In this document: piece after piece, positions 1 to 11,800 of the stretch
How the letters are laid out: every line of letters begins with the position of its first letter
Numbering within the stretch: the stretch's first letter is position 1
Assembly (NCBI GenBank): GCA_019722365.1
Contig: JADFUC010001469.1
Location: forward strand, 434,001-498,000
Origin: Lithospermum erythrorhizon
Lineage: Eukaryota > Streptophyta > Magnoliopsida > Boraginales > Boraginaceae
Reading direction: 5' to 3'
Length of the DNA stretch: 64,000 bases
Made by a program: the position numbers and the translations under genes
Notes under the pieces: model-generated
The model's database searches: none
Told to the model about the DNA's origin: nothing
Seen by the model: only the letters and a program-made list of their open reading frames with translations

Positions 1-245
1 CAGAGGATTGCCACACAAAAATTGACAATATCCTAATTCATTTTCTTACCAAATAAAGGCTTAGGAAAAAAAAAAAAGGCTTAGCAACTCCCTTCACATA
101 AATATTACACGTTAAGTCAAGGTCTTGATCTTGACCCTTCCCATTTACGTTGATAAATTTGCTTATTTGTAAGTAGAAGTACAAATGTACTCAATCACAT
201 TTATGAATTTTTTATGTTGTTGATCGATCAACGTCGGTCCTTTGA

Positions 246-294
246 TAGCCTATATGACAGCCTTATTCCTCCTCTAAGGTTGTCATATAGGCTA
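246..294. repeat. Foldback hairpin, 20-bp stem and 9-nt loop
   Basis: Arms 246-265 and 275-294 pair over 20 positions with one non-Watson-Crick position (G opposite T), around a pyrimidine-rich loop at 266-274. It lies about 100 bases before the gag-like reading frame, so it probably sits in the untranslated leader of the Copia-like element. No function is proven. Confidence 0.75.
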
Positions 295-393
295 ACTCTA
301 AAATGGTATTAGGCGATTCTCTACTCTTGAGTTTACGCCATTAGAGTTGATCTTGAAATATAACAATTATGTTCGATTATTGCCTCGGTCGGT

Positions 394-1455
394 TTGGATA
401 TAAATGTTGCTCTTATTCATTGTCCTACTAACATTATTGATTGGAGTCGTAGGATGAAGTTTTTCTTGCAATCACAAGATTATATGTTGTGGCGCATAAC
501 AATCAATGGATCAGTCAAAATCACAAATGCCAGAGAATCTTTATGGGATGAAAAGGCTAAGGATTGGATACTAAGCAGCCTTGATGATGGCTTGAGGTCA
601 AGGGTTTCAAAGTTTGATCATGCCAATGAGATATGAAGCTTCTTGCAACAAGAATATGGTAAATTAACATCTAGCAAAACCCTTGAAATTAAAGAGGAAG
701 ATGAAGTAGTGTCAATAGTTGATTTTGATGGTATGATTTCATCTCTTATTCATTTTAAAGAACTAAATAATAAATTGATTAATGATTTAAATATTTTTTA
801 TATGAGTAACACTTCATCTTTTGTGATACGATGAGATGTCATGGAAACTAATTTTATGAAAAACTATTTAATCTGTAATCCCTTCCCTTTATTTATTTTC
901 AAGAGAAAAGATTTCAAAAGAAAATGACGATTTTGAATAGACTTTGAATGTGACACTTGGTTTCAAAGAGAACATGATAAAATATTTTCATACGATGACT
1001 TTAGTAAAAAATGCTCCATGTATGAAGAATATGCTTTGAAATGCTTGAACTTGATTTGACTTTACATGATAGTATCTCAATTGATTATTCTATAAAAAAT
1101 CATGTTAAGGCCAATTATGATAATAACATGCTATGTTCCTTTGATATTGATTGTTCACATGATGTTGTTCAAAATATTTTATATCTAACAAATCATGATG
1201 AAATTCCTTGTGAGCATGTTATGAGTGATTGTTGTACTTGTGCCTTAAATGAGGATATGCATATACGTGTACACAAATCACATAAAGGTCATGATTGCCC
1301 GCCACACACGTCTAAATATATTACATGTTTTTATTGTGGTTTAAATGGACATATGAAATTTATTACTTTATCCAAAGGAAAGAGATAAAGAGTATTATCT
1401 TTATGGATAGTAAAGGGCTGAAACTAACCTCCATGGACCCAAAATAATTTGGGTA
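394..1455 (+). pseudogene. Degenerate Copia gag (UBN2-type) with damaged zinc knuckle
   Basis: Three in-register fragments (394-636, 643-834, 1041-1388) separated by stops or frame changes. The first carries the gag N-terminal pattern of Copia polyproteins: FFLQSQDYMLWR, then a LWDEKAKDW segment. The last contains CFYCGLNGHMKF, a CCHC zinc knuckle in which the fourth ligand (Cys) is missing. After the stop, text near 1432-1462 can be read as a worn form of the IWVPKTS motif that normally precedes protease in Copia polyproteins. Beyond it no polyprotein continues. The gag cannot be translated whole as given. Confidence 0.65.
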
Positions 1456-4400
1456 CTAAAGACCTCTATTGATTGATGTATAGGTCGGCGCGCAAGGAAT
1501 GATGATCATTGAGCCTTATGGAAAATTATTGGATGATCATCCTTTAACTTTGGATGAATGATAATCAGTAATGCGTTAAGGTTTGGTATCTTTTAATCTT
1601 GGTTATCATTATGCCTTCTATATATGGTTGTGCCTTACAAGTATGATTGATTATTGTCATTGTCTTATATGATATTTTCATATTTATTTGAGCATGATAT
1701 TTGTCATTCCTAAGAGAACTTTTGTTCGTGGAATGAAGTTATGAGCCTTAAACAAATTTCCATCCCTAAGAGAACTTTTGTTTGAGAAATTGGTGATAGA
1801 GAAACATATGTGTCTTTCAACCATTCAAATTATTATTGCATGTCTTTATCATTCGATCTACATATATGTTTTAAGATTAATGTCATTTATGCAAGTAAAA
1901 ATATACGGGTTTTGTGCATTCTTTGTTATGTTAAAATGTTGTGCGTTCATCACTTGAAAAACTTTTATATTCAAAACTCATCCAAAAAGTCATTCTTGAT
2001 ATTGAAACTTTTACACGTCTTACCTTGTCTAATCTCTTTGACCTTTTCTTGTCTTGTATGACTTGTCTTGGCTAACTAATTGAATATGATATACTTGACA
2101 TCTACTTTCTCTTTGAGCTTTGCGTCATATGATTTATTTATGACTCTATGTGCTAAAAATATCATATTTACTTGAGCATTGAATTGAGCATATATTGTGT
2201 AGTATCATTCATCCATTAAATTTATTAAATGATATTTGTTGGTTTGATGCATCCACTTGTTCGCGTGAAACTTGCTTTAGTGATAAATCATGAATGATAT
2301 TTAATGAAATGTGTTGTTCATATATGAATATACTTACTTGAACACGTTCGTAGCTTGGTTTTTAAAGTGATTGGTGATAGATTGTGATCTTGTATGTTAT
2401 ATGCTTTCACTAATCCTAAGGATCCAATATATTGAATACTTTTACTCTCCATGAGCCAAGCAAGAGCAGGAGGAAATCAAATGTTAAAGCCAAGCAAGAA
2501 GCCAGAGTATGCAAATCAAGCGAGATATATGCTTTAAAGATAAAACTTCAATGAAATGGATGAAAATGGAGCCACATGAGCAAAAGTTAAATCTAACAAA
2601 TGACAAGAGAAAACGCTTAAAGGAAGAAAAAGCTTTTTGGATGAAGTATTTCTAAACCTCGTCTTTTTTATTCGAAATACATATTGTATATGCTGTATAC
2701 AATATGCTGCGTATTATCATATCTTGTTTGAGCTTATTGAGTATTTGAGTTCCGTTCTCGGCTATGCGTTATATGGTTTAATGCCTTGTTGGAGAGTATT
2801 TCATGTTTTTGAGGTTTCATGATTGTCTTATTTGCCCGGTTGAGGAGTATTTTATGTCTAATACATTATCATTATGCTTATATTCATATGTACTCTATGT
2901 GAGAAGTCATTCTAAGACTCCATATGTGAGAAATCGTGCCTCGAGGCTTATTATGTACTTAAGTGCTTTTGAATGTCTCTAATCTCATGAAAGTTCAATT
3001 GCTTAATCTTTCAAGAAGATATTATCTTGATGGCGGTATATATTAAATATCACGAACTTGATATAGTCGTAGCAATTAAAGAGATTATGACCGGGATTCG
3101 AGCTTGTATTTCATTCTCGTTCATTTTTAGAGATGTTCTTTCGTTCATTTTTGTTTTGAAGATTTGTTTGTTATTCTTAAAAAACTCTTGTTTATAAATA
3201 TCTTCTTAACTTTGTTTTAAGGCCAAACCAATATTATTTTTCATGCTTTGATGTTTTCATTGACTTGTACAAGAAAAGTGGACAATTCTTCTTGTTTTTC
3301 AAAATATTATGCCGCTTGAACATTATCTTTTGGTTGGTAATTTTGGTTCAACCATGTTCTTAAAATTCGATTCAAAATTTAAGTGGTTTGAAAAATGTCT
3401 TATACTTAATTGTGCTTCGGAATATACTCTTTTATGAGTATTTGACTTACTTATCATTTGAAATGTATTATACCAAAATATTTATCCTAAATACATCTCT
3501 TATGACTTTTCACAAATCAATATGCTTCATGTCTCCCTGTGACTCTTTTGAAGAGGGAATTGCTAGATTGATTTATAACTTCCCGTTCAAGATATGTTTT
3601 AAATTAGTGTTTAAACTTGAGTGTTTGGAAGTTATTGTGATTGCTCCTAGACATGTCACTTTGTGCGTATGCAAACTTTCTATTGAGGAAAGGAGAATGC
3701 TTTACCTATCTTTGATAGGAGGAGTAATCCAATAAAGTTGGCTAAATGTGTCCAAATCGTTTTATTCTTGAGACATCGATTTTTAGCCTAACTTGTTTTA
3801 ACAAAACCGTATGCTTATTTTCAATTTTCTTCAAGTTTTATTAAAGTCACTTGTGTATATACATGTCATATGATTTCAAATGTTTTCGTTAAAAAAATGG
3901 TATAATACATACCGTACATATCATCTTTGTTTCTAAATGGTTGCCCAATGAAATCCATAGATCGAGACTCTTTCTTTCTCCAAGGTGATGTTGATAAGCA
4001 CAGGCCTTTACACCCCGTCCACTGAGAGAACTTTTATTCGAGGGGCAATTGACAAACTTATGATCTTCTTTTCGATGATAGCCTTGTTTGAGAGGGGCGA
4101 TCCACAATACTAAAGAAGGGTAGTAATATTTATCATTTGTCAAATGTTCTTAATTTGTTTTTTTTACATATGTTTGACATCACTTATTCTTTTTCTTGCA
4201 CCTTTTCGATTAGACCTTGAAAGGTTTATTGTATGATGTCGTATACACTTGCATTATATTTCATTGGATATCTTTTTTTGCTTGTGTATGAAACATGTCA
4301 ATGTGCTTAAATTACAATTATTGATTAACATGTTTGTGGTATCTAATTTTTGGAAATCAATAGTTATTGGTTTCATTTATTATGCCCATTAATTCAGTTA

Positions 4401-5454
4401 TGAGTTTAGTGAATGTGATTACATAAATGGAGCATTTAACCATAGTAATTGTAATTGTTATTCAGGTTCTCACGATAATACCGGGGATTATGTCAGATTG
4501 CTAGATCTCATGCATAATCGTTATAATAATAATAATGGTCAATTATATTATTATACGCCGCTATTATCTGAGCCTAGAGAAAGGTGCTTTACATACAATG
4601 GCGTTAAGTTATATTTAAGTATATGAAATCAAACTACATTTGCTAAACTAGGTTGATTGTAAACAGCGAATATTCTCAATCGGAAATTTTACATTGATAA
4701 TATAAAATATAAATTGGATGAACTTTGAATTAATTAACTAGTCGATTTAATTCATTTAATAGTTAGTTGAGCTTATTGGTAACTTGTTAGTTACGTATTA
4801 ACAACTAGTTAATGTTTAGTTATACTTGTTTAATTGAATTAAACGAGTTGGCTCATTAAACTATTCGGTTGGAATTTTAGGTTGACCCTATATAAGCAAA
4901 GCTTATTAGGTTTCGTAAGTGAATAACGAAAAATCTAACCTCCCTCTTTCCCACTTCCCATGGTGGCTGAAAATTGAGGAGGGTGAATTCTTCTCTTGAT
5001 TTTCATCAATTATTGTTAGCAAGCGAGTGTAGGATTCAGCCTCTCGTGTGGACCAACTAGGGGAGGCACTACAATTGGAGTCTTGGCGTTGGAGGTCGTA
5101 GGAGGAGAAGTTGTAGAAGATTTGTTGATAAGCCCCATTGGCGTCTACGTAAATTTTTAATTATTAACCTTTTAGTTCATATTATAATCACCTAATAGAT
5201 CCTATACGAATATATATTTTTTATTAAAGTTTTGAATCAATATATGCATATTTTTTCAACACTAATAGTGCTTCATTTGTACCTTTTTGATGTGACAAAA
5301 AGGGGGAAAATGTGTGATGCCATGAAATTCACATGGTTATATATTTCATATTGATCTTCTTATCTAGGATGTAAATTTAATTGAACCGTGTCCTTGTACT
5401 TAATCCTTATATTTGGCTTATGGCACATGTTTAGCATCAATGTTTTGTCATAAT
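1456..5454. other. Non-coding internal region of the gag-only element
   Basis: Four kilobases of AT-rich sequence with only short, unconvincing open frames. A block of roughly 20 bp containing CCTAAGAGAACTTTTGTT occurs twice (near 1710 and 1764) and a worn relative occurs near 4024. No pol domain was recognised on either strand. Confidence 0.5.
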
Positions 5455-5466
5455 AAAAGGGGAGTT

Positions 5467-6590
5467 TGTTAGACCTAAAGGTCCATTACTTGTTTTAATG
5501 ATGACTTAAACATTGATTTACTATCTAACATGTGTGCTCAAGTGTTTTATTCCATAGACATGTTAGAAAGGTGCTTCTCGGATGTGAATTTGATAGTCAT
5601 ATCAAGTAATCACTTTATCAAGTTATTGAGGACTTGAAGAAGCTTAAAGAAAAGAACGATATTGAAGACGTAGAGCCGATCCTTCACCGGTCATGAAAGG
5701 ACCAAGAAGTAATGAAGAAGAGATAACAAAGAATCAAGATCGGAAGAGACGAACCTTGAAAGAAAGGCGGAACTTAAGTAAAACGTACTTGTAGACACTC
5801 TAATTTGCTTTCTTCTTTGATTTGATTAGGCGTTTAAATGAGAGTATTTTTGTCAGCGTTTATCAAAATATTTATATCTTAAAATGATATTTGTCAAAAT
5901 AATAAACTCTCGAGTTTGATCGTATTCTAAAAGAGGTTTAAAGTTTCGTCTTTTGAATCGTCGAAATCGAAATTATAGCAGGCGGGAAATGTGATTTTAA
6001 GTTTCTCAAAAATTGTTGGTAGCATTGAGGCCACGAGTGCCGATGAAAGCGTAAAAATGGTTTTTCAAAAACTACATATGAACCCCATCGAGACCTAGCC
6101 TCTCGATGAGGTCTCGATGGAGGTCGATCAAGAGCCGTTTCTTGACCGTTTGAGCTCAAACTTCACACATTTTTAACCCCATTCAAACCCATTCTTTCTC
6201 AAGCCTTTGCGCGCCCATTTTTACATCGTTTCTAAGACCAAAATCTCTCTCATTCGCTTGATCAAATCAAAGAAGAAAAGCAAAGTAGAGGTTGACCATG
6301 ACTTTTACCCCTAAGCTCATTCTCTTTCGAGGCTCGTTTATTCGATCTTGATTCTTTGTTATCTTAGCCGCTTCCAATTCGCTTTCGCCTTAGCGGTGAT
6401 GATCGGATCGTGTGACATCGTTCTTTTCTTTAACACTAACTGAGTCGCCCGATGAAACTTGTGCAATGCTGCTTGATATGATGCTCGAGCAAATCCCGGC
6501 TGCTAACATGCATGGAATAAAACATTTGAGCACGCATGTTAGATGAATAAATCAATGTTTAAGTCATCAATGTTGATCGATCGATGATAG
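5467..6590 (+). repeat. 3' LTR of the Copia-like element
   Basis: Begins TGTTAGACC directly after a polypurine tract. A 57-bp block near its start (5500-5556) recurs inverted near its end (6511-6568) with about five differences. It also holds a self-complementary CATCGAGACC / GGTCTCGATG cluster (6086-6122). The true 3' end is uncertain; about 6590 is chosen just after the inverted block. Confidence 0.55.
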
Positions 6591-6649
6591 TCAAACCCCA
6601 ATCAATACGACCAAGCTACAATGATCGATCGGTCAACGTTATGAAGTTA

Positions 6650-6745
6650 GCGCAGTGCTTAGTATTGAGTATTAGCGCGGGAGAAAAACCGTATTAGAGT
6701 GACTAGTAAAGCTTAGGTTCGAATCTTATGCATGACATTTCTTTT
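6650..6745 (+). repeat. Possible tRNA-derived (SINE-like) head
   Basis: TTAGCGCAGTG near 6653 resembles a pol III A box and GGTTCGAATC near 6717 matches a B box (GGTTCGANNCC). The spacing is a little long and no tail or target-site duplication was seen, so this is tentative. The remaining stretch to 7670 is AT-rich and shows nothing else. Confidence 0.25.
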
Positions 6746-7670
6746 CTTCAACTTTCAACAAGCTGGAGTAATTTTGCTTCTCTTCAACTAGTTACATTAA
6801 TTTCCCCCCTATATTTACTCTAATTAATAAATACGTTTCCATCCTTTTAGGCTTTTATTATCTAATTTATTCACGTTTATTTCTCCAAATAACATGCTAA
6901 AAAACAAAAAACCTAACAATCATATTATCAAATCATCACTTTTCAATTGCAAAATTACAACATTAATTTTTTTTATCTATAATTAATCATTAATTCTTTC
7001 TAATTTATTATGAGCCTATTAGAGCCAAATGATAAAATTTATTTTTTTAACAATAAGAACTAAATGTAAAATTTTAAAGAAAAATTAGGGGCGAGCCTGA
7101 GCCCATTTTAGCCCTGACATAAGGCCCATTTTTAATTTAACAGATATGTTTGAAATTTTGGCTCCCTACTACTTGCAAGAATAAGTGAATATTCTTTTCA
7201 TATTTGACATTCTGTTTTAAATAAAGCATTACAATTTTAGTACTCAATAATAACAGTTTCAAAATATAAAAATATTGGCGTGTCTTCTCTCTTTTGGGTT
7301 CATACGTTGAATTAATAATCCATCTCGAATTTCTAGCTTGTTATAATCATTTCAGCACCATGCAACTAATGTTAGTACATAGAAGAGCATTTTTAAATAA
7401 CTTATTTCCTTTTATTTGAAATGAATGTTTTCAAATAACAAATGGTACAAACTACAACCACCCTCTAGGACTCATTCACTTATTTTCATCTTACATATTC
7501 CTAAATGCTTCCTATTGCATCTCTTCCTATACTACTATAGAAAATTAAATATAAAAAAATTAATAAATCTATTCATTTTCTCACACTCCTATCGGCACTC
7601 AACAAAAAAGGCAAGTACGGACCATATCATTTCAAAACATGACACTAATAATATAGCCATGAGCGATACA

Positions 7671-8390
7671 TTAAATTGAGAAATTCCATAACTCCATATG
7701 ATGTTCTTGAGCTTCCTCTTCTATGTCATGAATTGGAGGAGGCAACATCAATGCTTCAGCCATGCTTGAAATCAACCTAGGCATACCAAACATCTCATCT
7801 TCATCCATAAAGAACATGTTATCTTTCGACGAAAATATGTTATCTTTTGGTGAAAACGCCTCTTCATTGATCACATTGCCATCTTCACTTGATGGAAGTT
7901 GTTCAATCTGCTTCAATGTCTCAGCTTCATTAACCTCCACTGAGGGGCGAAAAGCCTCAGCAGCCTCAGCTGCTGCCTTTTGTATATCCTTAGTTTCCCC
8001 TGAAGCTGGCATAGGCAACCTCCATGCGGAGTCTGCAAAATTCAAGCAAGCAGATTTTCCCCTAAGAGCAATGGCTGCAACATCATGAGCTCTTGCAGCC
8101 ATTTCTAGAGTTGGGTATGTCCCTAGCCAAATTCTTGATTTCTTGTTTGGTTCCCTCATCTCACACACCCACTTCCCTGAATTCCTTCTTCTAACTCCCC
8201 TGTATATTGGATGTCTTGTTTCGCGAAACTTCTTCCTCCCTGCTCTTTTCTTGGGATTGTTCGAAGCTAGTATAGGTTCATCATCTGAGATACTGGACAA
8301 ACAATTTGAAACAACACTTCCATTGTCTGATGTTGATGAACCTTCATCAGCCAAATCATGCAACAAAAAATGACTCATACTCATACTCAA
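7671..8390 (-). CDS. CBF/DREB1 AP2/ERF transcription factor
   Basis: A single-exon 239-residue protein of the DREB1/CBF group, nuclear activators that bind CRT/DRE (CCGAC) elements in cold- and drought-responsive promoters. The AP2 domain runs about residues 63-120 ([18 protein letters not shown], then WLGTY and [14 protein letters not shown]). It is flanked by both CBF signatures: [16 protein letters not shown] at 46-61 and DSAWR at 120-124. The DNA-contact Val and Glu typical of DREBs are present (KWVCEMRE). The acidic C-terminal half ends LWNFSI, like the LWSY-type end of the family. Length is usual for CBFs. The first ATG is taken; alternative Met at residues 3 and 5 would change little. 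No second CBF copy lies in the window, although these genes are often tandem. The plus-strand open frames across it are shadows. Confidence 0.95.
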   Translation of the reverse strand: MSMSMSHFLLHDLADEGSSTSDNGSVVSNCLSSISDDEPILASNNPKKRAGRKKFRETRHPIYRGVRRRNSGKWVCEMREPNKKSRIWLGTYPTLEMAARAHDVAAIALRGKSACLNFADSAWRLPMPASGETKDIQKAAAEAAEAFRPSVEVNEAETLKQIEQLPSSEDGNVINEEAFSPKDNIFSSKDNMFFMDEDEMFGMPRLISSMAEALMLPPPIHDIEEEAQEHHMELWNFSI

Positions 8391-8600
8391 TCTACCCGAC
8401 TCCTGTCTCTGAGTTTAAACCTCGACCGTTAGGTTTAAAAACAAAAGATAATAATACCAAACTTGTGTGTTTGAGTGAAGTAAGAATTGTAATGATGAGT
8501 GTGTTCTTCAGTTGAGTAAATATCTAGTGGATTAGTTTGCTTTTATGAAGAAGCCGAAGTTTTATTTAATTTAATGAAGAAGCCAATTTGGATTTTGAGA

Positions 8601-8608
8601 TATATATA
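8601..8608 (-). promoter_or_regulatory. TATA box of the CBF/DREB1 gene
   Basis: On the minus strand the sequence reads ACTATATATATC about 210 bases upstream of the ATG, which would place transcription start near 8570 and give a 5' UTR of about 180 bases. Inferred from position only. Confidence 0.55.
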
Positions 8609-8804
8609 GTATTCGGATCTTAAAGAGTAAGTTATATGGACGCGGTCTAATGGAGTGATTTGGACACATCCAGCTACTAGATATTTGGGCACGTTCGAAA
8701 TATGCGGACGCCCTCTAACAGCTGTAATAAAAGGCCCAATTTGTAATATGTTAAGACTTGGAGGCCCAAATTTGCAAAAACAGTGATATGTTTGGTTTAT
8801 GAGT

Positions 8805-8814
8805 TACACGTGTA
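8805..8814. promoter_or_regulatory. G-box/ABRE-like palindrome upstream of CBF
   Basis: TACACGTGTA is a perfect palindrome with a CACGTG core, about 200 bases upstream of the putative TATA box. CACGTG is bound by bHLH and bZIP factors, which are known regulators of CBF promoters. Role here is inferred. Confidence 0.4.
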
Positions 8815-11800
8815 CAATTGTGTATCACTAGTGTACCACTTATTCTTAGTCAAATATTCATTGGAGGGAGCGGCTATTACGTTAGATTAACTGCATAGTA
8901 TGCAGGCTGATTCTTGGGGTGAAGTGTCTAGTGGTTAGAAGGTCTTTTAAATGATTTGAAGTTAGGATTAAGATTAAGCTGATAAGGGGATGGTGAGTGG
9001 ATTTTCTTTTAAAAAAAAAAAATTATTCAGTTACTTAACAATTTTAAGATTTATATATTCTCTCATTGTCGGTCTTGAATCATATGCTGCATTTATAAAC
9101 AACACATTAATCATAATTTTAAGAAAATGTAATAAATAATCTACACTTCCGTAGTTGTCTATTTAAATATAATCACCAATAATTTCTTAAAATGCTACCG
9201 GAAGTATAAGATAAGTTCACTAAAATATTTAATTAAGTAAATGTGTTTGATATTTAATAATTTATTGCAAATTAAATTTTAAATGAAAATATTATGTCAG
9301 ATGAAATATCGATTATCAAGGCACAAAATGAATCGAGAGGGGATAGAAGATCCAATAGTCAAATGGTAAAAATTATTGGAAATGAAAAAATAGTGAAAAT
9401 AGATGATTTTCATGTGATAGAAGGAAATAAATTACCCGTTCCTAATTATTGTCATCTTTGTATTGTCTTTCGTTCGTCGCAAAAGATTGTCGCGTTTGAT
9501 TTTAACGAGTTGATTTTTTGATTTTAAAACTTAAATAAGCTTTTAATGTGTTATATATTTGTTTGAAAAATATATATATATATATGAATATATAGTATTT
9601 TCAACATGCTTTCTTATTAAGCTTGATAATTTTGAGTTGAATAAAAGTTTTGAATGTCAATCAAGATAGTAAAGTTTGTTAATCTTTGTGTGAAAAACCA
9701 ATGTAATGATATTTTAGGGTTGGGAGGTAGTACTTGTTTACCCCATATATAATATGGAAATGAGATAATTAGAAGTTACTAAAGTTGAAGCCTCATGATC
9801 TTAAGTTCCTTAAATTTATGAAGAATAAGTTAACATATATATTATATTATTTTAATAATTAATATTATTTCAACTTAATCTATCCAATTATTTTCTTTTC
9901 ATTTTTATTCTCTTATATATTATATTATTTTAATATTAATGTTATATCAATTATATAAAAAATTAATGTAAAATAATTGTTGAATTTGAATTTAACAGCA
10001 TCTTTGAATTGTCTGTCGATAAGCCAATTCTGATAATGTCTTGTTTGAATTTCTCAAAAATTCGCGTAATAAAACGGCGTTGAGCGTAGAAGAATTGAGA
10101 GGTAAATATGACATAAATTAATAAAAATGTGAAGAGGTATATTCCTTTAATATTGGTATGATTTTTGTACGCCTTACGCGCTCAATAACACGGCTTACAT
10201 ATGCAATCTTCAAACTTCCAATAGTAATGTTCCAATATTAGTAGGGATGACGTTAGTCATGGGTCCGATGGGCCCCTGCTGAGTGTGATTTACGAGTGAG
10301 GGCGAGATTGGATATTTGGATGTACTCTCAGTGACAAAAATTAACTACTTAAGTTTTGGATATTTTGAAGGTATTTCTAAAAATTTGAGAGGATTCCAAG
10401 TCATATGGCATATGAAATTAAGACAACAACATATTGACGTTTTATTAATGATTGACTTCCTTATGTACAAGAGCCTAGGCTACGGCCGTTAACGTATCGA
10501 GTTCAAGCAAGTATCGGATTACTTGGTCGGATTCACACTTTATTGAGTCGGGTAATTACCCGATTGTTTCAAGTATCGAGCATTTAATAAAAGTAGTGAT
10601 AAATTACCATAAATTAATGTATGAGATGTATTAGTTTTTTTTTTTATAAAAAATATGTTAATATTATTTTTAAATTTTATCACACATTTAGCCGAGTGTC
10701 TTCGAATATACTCGGTAAGTTATGGAGTACAAAATGATACTCAAGTTATGTCGGATCGGATCTGAAACAGGTATTAATTACCGGTGCATTCGATGCACCA
10801 TGACCCAGGCCAAGAAAGATGAGGAGCTCACACAGCCCAGCCCAGCATGGGTGCAAGCCCAATAAGAGGGAGCCTGCCAGCGTATACAGCAGGCCAAGGT
10901 CGATCAGTGTCATATTCGATGGGATGTGCTTATTCAGTACTTTGGCCCCTTTTAAAAGGGGTCTGGTGGAAGTGGGCCTACTACAACTGCTAGCATGGTG
11001 CAGGCCGATAGAGGAGAGTATCGAGGCATGTCCTAACGAACTGGGGAGTGACCCGTGTCGCATGTTTGACGGGCTCAAGGCCCCTTTACGAATGGGTCTC
11101 AAGGCCGGGTCAGTAAATTTGTGTTAGACTCTGTCGGCCACTTGTATAAAAGCAAAGTCTGGCGGGCGCTTAAAAATATATTCTTGGTTGTGAGTTTGAG
11201 CGTAGGCACTCTATTGGTGGTTGTGAAGTTTGAGCGGCAGGCAGCCCTTGAGGTTGGCCTTGAGTGGAAGGCAATCATGGCCAATTTGAGCCACGAGTGA
11301 ATTAATGTTATATGTTATCTTGTTAAAAGTAATATATGCTTAAATATAACTTATTTTTCATATTATAATTTGGAATGTTATCATCGATAAAGTTTTGAGT
11401 TAAATAATATATTGATAAAAGAATAATATTTGTTGCTATATAACAAAGTAATAAGATTGTATGTAAATTCTTTTAATTTACTTAAACATAATGTAATTTA
11501 TTTAATGTTACATTTTTAGAAGATTGAAAATATTCAACATTAAATAAAACTTTATCATATAATTAAAAGGAGTATATCTAATTATTTGAATAAGGTCGCA
11601 TTGATGCTTACATGGTATACTTGTGTCATTTGTAAAATCTATCAAATAATGCGAATTTATTAATTTGAAGGATAAAATCTATCCAAATAATACTAAACCC
11701 TTTATTTATCATCTTGAATGGTAAATCCATACTCTTAAAATTTATTTATAACTCTCAATTTAATACTAAAATGATGCAAACATAATTGAATAATGTGTTA

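Larger units (their letters stand above)
1..6590 (+). mobile_element. Copia-like LTR retrotransposon with gag but no visible pol (3' part)
   Basis: Plus-strand element running in from the left edge. It shows a degenerate gag (394 to about 1455), about 4 kb of non-coding internal DNA, a purine tract (5455-5464, AAAAGGGGAG) and then an LTR starting TGTTAGACC at 5467. The internal purine-rich text around 5295 (AAAAAGGGGGAAAATG) is of the kind seen before the 3' LTR in SIRE/Maximus Copia elements (family knowledge). I found no protease, integrase, reverse transcriptase or RNase H in the space where pol belongs, so I infer a non-autonomous gag-only derivative. The 5' LTR is outside the window or only partly present in the first 240 bases. 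The right end near 6590 is approximate because no clean CA end or duplication was seen. Confidence 0.6.

Noticed and set aside
7762..8515. Plus-strand open frames opposite the CBF gene
   Set aside because: They are antisense shadows of a conserved coding region and show no family features.
10746..11284. Open frames on both strands in a GC-richer patch
   Set aside because: The proteins look like compositional accidents (Pro/Ser/Leu-rich) and match no domain I know.
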